Source: HGM04593 sp045636125
GTDB lineage: Bacteria > Bacteroidota > Bacteroidia > Bacteroidales > Bacteroidaceae
DNA: 64,000 bases
NCBI GenBank assembly: GCA_045636125.1
Contig: JAZTWX010000020.1
Span: 124,001 to 188,000 of the forward strand
Direction: 5' to 3'
Both the position numbers and the translations under genes were made by a program. The notes under the pieces are model-generated. The model was not told the origin of the DNA and did not search any database. It saw nothing but the letters and a program-made list of their open reading frames with translations. How positions within the stretch are numbered: the first letter of the stretch is position 1; every line of letters starts with the position of its first letter. Below are positions 61,630 to 64,000 of this stretch, piece by piece.

Positions 61630-64000
61630 ATGAAAAAAATAGTATTATTCTTCTCTTTGCTGCTTGCAGTGGCTGCCGGCGCGCAGAATACAATGAATAA
61701 TCCGCTCACACTGGGTAATTTCGAGGAGTCGCTCTCCGACGCAGGTATGAAGAACCTGGGAACATTGTTCGAAACGAACTGGCCCAAGGATGCCAAGACC
61801 GGAAAGGATTGCGCGTGGGTGCGTGTGCGATATGTAAATATGACCGAAAAAGACCTTGCAGCCCTTAACTTCAAGGGAATTGACGTGGTGCGCCGCGAGG
61901 CTAACAAGAACGAGCAGACTCTCACGCTTTTTGTTGCTCCTGTTGAGGCCAAGGGTTCTTATCTCGAGGTTTCTCACCCCTCAATAGGCTTGAGTAACCG
62001 CTTGCACGACTTCACTTTGAAACCTAAAGCAATTTACTACATAACATTGCGTCGCGAGGCAAGTACAACCATTACAATTGATGTCAAGCCCTCTAACGTG
62101 GTGTGTATTCTCGACGGTACCAAAAGAACCGATGGAAACGGCAATATTGCCGATGTTTCGCTTGGAAAGCACCGCTTGCAGTTGCAACTTAACGGAGTAA
62201 CCGTGAAAGAGGACGATATTGATGTTACCGAGGACAATATCCGTTTCGACTATGATGTGCGCAAGAAACGCACTGTTACATTTGATAGCGACCCTGCCGA
62301 CTGCGACCTTTTGCTCGACGGCGAGATTGTGGGCCGCACACCAATGTCAATCAACCTCCCCTATGGCTCATATCACATAGAGGCAAGGGTGAGTGCCAAG
62401 GAGAAGGACGAAAAGGACATCACCGTGGACGACGCATCGGCCGCTAACGTGAAACTCTCGCCCATTCCCCGTAAACGCCTTACATTTTCGGCAAAATACA
62501 ATGGCCAGAAGGTGAACGCCGGCCTCTCGATTGATGGCAAGAAAGAGCCCGAAACACAGCTGGCCTATACAAAAGATCTTGTTGTGGGCAAGCGTTACAA
62601 AATTACAATGGATTACAAGAATGCGAGCACAACCCACAATGTGAAGGTGCGCAAGAAAATGAGCTCCAATATGGAGTACACAATTTCGGCCAACAACACA
62701 TTCTTGTGGCCGTGGGAGCGTTACTTCGACGATGCTCCCTGGGGCTTCACTGCCGGTTATGTAAGCAAGCAGTGGGTGTCGCGCGGCGGTGGCCACATTT
62801 ATCGTGGTAACGCTGCTTGGGGGCCTTTTGGGCAGTGTGACCCCGAAAATGAGCGTCTGCACGGTATTCAACTCGGTTGGCAGTATAACCCTTGCTATGA
62901 GTTTGGTCTTGGATTGCACACCGGTCTGTTTGCCGAAATATACTCTTCGTCAACCAAAGAGGAGATTCGGAACATTAACTACAACACTTCGTTCAACGAA
63001 CTTTCGTTGTATATACCTGCCCACCTGCTCTACCGTTTCCCCTTGGGCGACGAGACTGCGCTCTACCTGCACGGTGGTTTGGGAGTGGATTTCGGTCTTC
63101 TTGGCTTCTACTCGAACTCCGACGGATGGGTGAGCAACCGTTATGCCGATTTCTATGGCAAGGATGGTTTCCCCGGCCGCTTTAACCTCTCGAGCGAGAT
63201 TGGTTTCGGCGTGCGCCACAAGCGTCTTATGCTCGATTTCCAGTACTCAAAGGGAATAACCAACCACGAAGATACCCGTTTTGCATATTTCGACAAAAAC
63301 GGTGTGGGCGAAACAAAAACAAAGCAGAACAAGCTTTCGCTTGGCCTTTCCTATATGTATGGTGGCGACTACAGACGCACCCGTTGGGTGTGGGAGCAGC
63401 TCGACGAGTCCTATCCTTGGGGCGTGAGCGTGGCATACGTTTCGAAACAGTGGGTTGCAAAGAGTGGTGACCGCACCTACAAAGGCAACGCTGTGTGGGG
63501 ACAATTCGCCGACCAGGATGTTGAGGACTGCCGTTTGCACGGTATACAGATAGGTGTCGATTATAATCCTTTGTTTGAGCGCGGTTGGGGTTTCTACACC
63601 GGCTGTTTCTTCGAGATTTACGGCTCTTTCACCGACGAGCCTGTAACCTTCAGCCAGTATTCTTACACCGAGTACGACTCTTTCTTCTCTATGGATATGT
63701 ATATTCCCGCGCATCTGTCGTTCTGGTTCCCCTTGGGCGAAGAGTCGGCTATTCAGTTGCGTGGCGGTCTCGGATTTGACCTTGGCTTGTTGGGCGAGTT
63801 CAGCGAAATGAGTTCTTCTTCATCCGATTATTCATCTTCGTCAACCTCGTCATCAAGTGGTTATACCGATTATTATGGTTACGATGGTTTCCCCAATGCT
63901 TTCAACGTGTCGGCCGAAATTGCGCTCGACGTGAGAATAAGAAACGTTTCGGTGTTCACACAGTTGTCAATGGGTTTGAACAACCACGACTCTGTGAAAT
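61630..64000 (+). CDS. PEGA-domain protein with at least two tandem barrel-like modules (partial)
   Basis: The ATG at 61630 opens a frame of 790 codons that runs off the window. It has a signal peptide (MKKIVLFFSLLLAVAAGAQ), the same N-terminal domain as the gene before it, and PEGA units DVKPSNVVCILDGTKRT (about 156-172) and FDSDPADCDLLLDGEIVGRTPM (about 217-238). Two successive barrel-like modules follow, each opening PWGxxxxYVSKQWV (about residues 369 and 595), with a spacing of about 226 residues; the second includes a Ser-rich insert. The gene before it has one such module. Upstream gap is 38 bases and no terminator is seen, so it belongs to the same operon. Confidence 0.8.
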   Translation, partial: MKKIVLFFSLLLAVAAGAQNTMNNPLTLGNFEESLSDAGMKNLGTLFETNWPKDAKTGKDCAWVRVRYVNMTEKDLAALNFKGIDVVRREANKNEQTLTLFVAPVEAKGSYLEVSHPSIGLSNRLHDFTLKPKAIYYITLRREASTTITIDVKPSNVVCILDGTKRTDGNGNIADVSLGKHRLQLQLNGVTVKEDDIDVTEDNIRFDYDVRKKRTVTFDSDPADCDLLLDGEIVGRTPMSINLPYGSYHIEARVSAKEKDEKDITVDDASAANVKLSPIPRKRLTFSAKYNGQKVNAGLSIDGKKEPETQLAYTKDLVVGKRYKITMDYKNASTTHNVKVRKKMSSNMEYTISANNTFLWPWERYFDDAPWGFTAGYVSKQWVSRGGGHIYRGNAAWGPFGQCDPENERLHGIQLGWQYNPCYEFGLGLHTGLFAEIYSSSTKEEIRNINYNTSFNELSLYIPAHLLYRFPLGDETALYLHGGLGVDFGLLGFYSNSDGWVSNRYADFYGKDGFPGRFNLSSEIGFGVRHKRLMLDFQYSKGITNHEDTRFAYFDKNGVGETKTKQNKLSLGLSYMYGGDYRRTRWVWEQLDESYPWGVSVAYVSKQWVAKSGDRTYKGNAVWGQFADQDVEDCRLHGIQIGVDYNPLFERGWGFYTGCFFEIYGSFTDEPVTFSQYSYTEYDSFFSMDMYIPAHLSFWFPLGEESAIQLRGGLGFDLGLLGEFSEMSSSSSDYSSSSTSSSSGYTDYYGYDGFPNAFNVSAEIALDVRIRNVSVFTQLSMGLNNHDSVK

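Noticed and set aside
1..64000. CRISPR arrays, tRNA or rRNA genes
   Set aside because: I looked through all intergenic spaces and found no regularly spaced repeats and no cloverleaf or rRNA-like sequence; all gaps are short except those described.

Overview
This window is a stretch of chromosome from a member of the Bacteroidota, most probably the order Bacteroidales. The evidence is a complete gldKLMN/porP type IX secretion (T9SS) locus, gldH, a MetG with a C-terminal tRNA-binding domain, PepSY-like periplasmic proteins, lipoproteins with a Cys lipobox, and many promoters of the Bacteroidetes type (TTTG, about 20 bases, TAnnTTTG) with no obvious Shine-Dalgarno sequences. I cannot name a genus. 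I see no insertion sequence, prophage, CRISPR array, tRNA or rRNA; the window looks like stable, tightly packed chromosome.

Region by region. 1-286 is the start of a leftward membrane acyltransferase. 501-11268 is one long rightward block: metG, then a surface-glycan set (MOP flippase, GT4, YfhO-type membrane protein, GT2), an Xaa-Pro aminopeptidase and a GT39-like membrane protein. 11384-11545 is a cobalamin riboswitch in front of nrdD-nrdG, the oxygen-sensitive class III ribonucleotide reductase and its activase. 14340-16297 is a leftward pair, an Aur1-like PAP2 enzyme and an NAD-dependent epimerase, facing a small rightward gene that seems to carry a frameshift. 16865-22245 holds RNase R, then a response regulator/histidine kinase pair and two PepSY-like envelope proteins; the two latter operons share a 17-base promoter box. 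22538-26275 is metF-holB-PSP1-gldH. 26232-33446 is the leftward cell-wall operon purH-mreB-mreC-mreD-mrdA-rodA, followed by nadB. 35433-44797 has dacB, queG, a polysaccharide deacetylase, a DUF2723 giant membrane protein, priA and a small outer-membrane barrel.

44950-50793 is the T9SS core, transcribed porP-gldK-gldL-gldM-gldN. Directly upstream, and probably functionally linked, is an operon for a GH29 alpha-L-fucosidase and a 1216-residue secreted protein whose C-terminus resembles a T9SS type A sorting signal. 

56410-64000 is the least explained part: two paralogous lipoproteins, an LPP20/NTF2-like periplasmic protein and two PEGA-domain proteins ending in outer-membrane-barrel-like modules, the last with at least two such modules in tandem and running off the window. 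Between and before these genes lie several strong inverted repeats and a structured non-coding stretch. This is my best candidate for an undescribed envelope system.

All calls come from reading translated sequence and motifs by eye; no database search was run.
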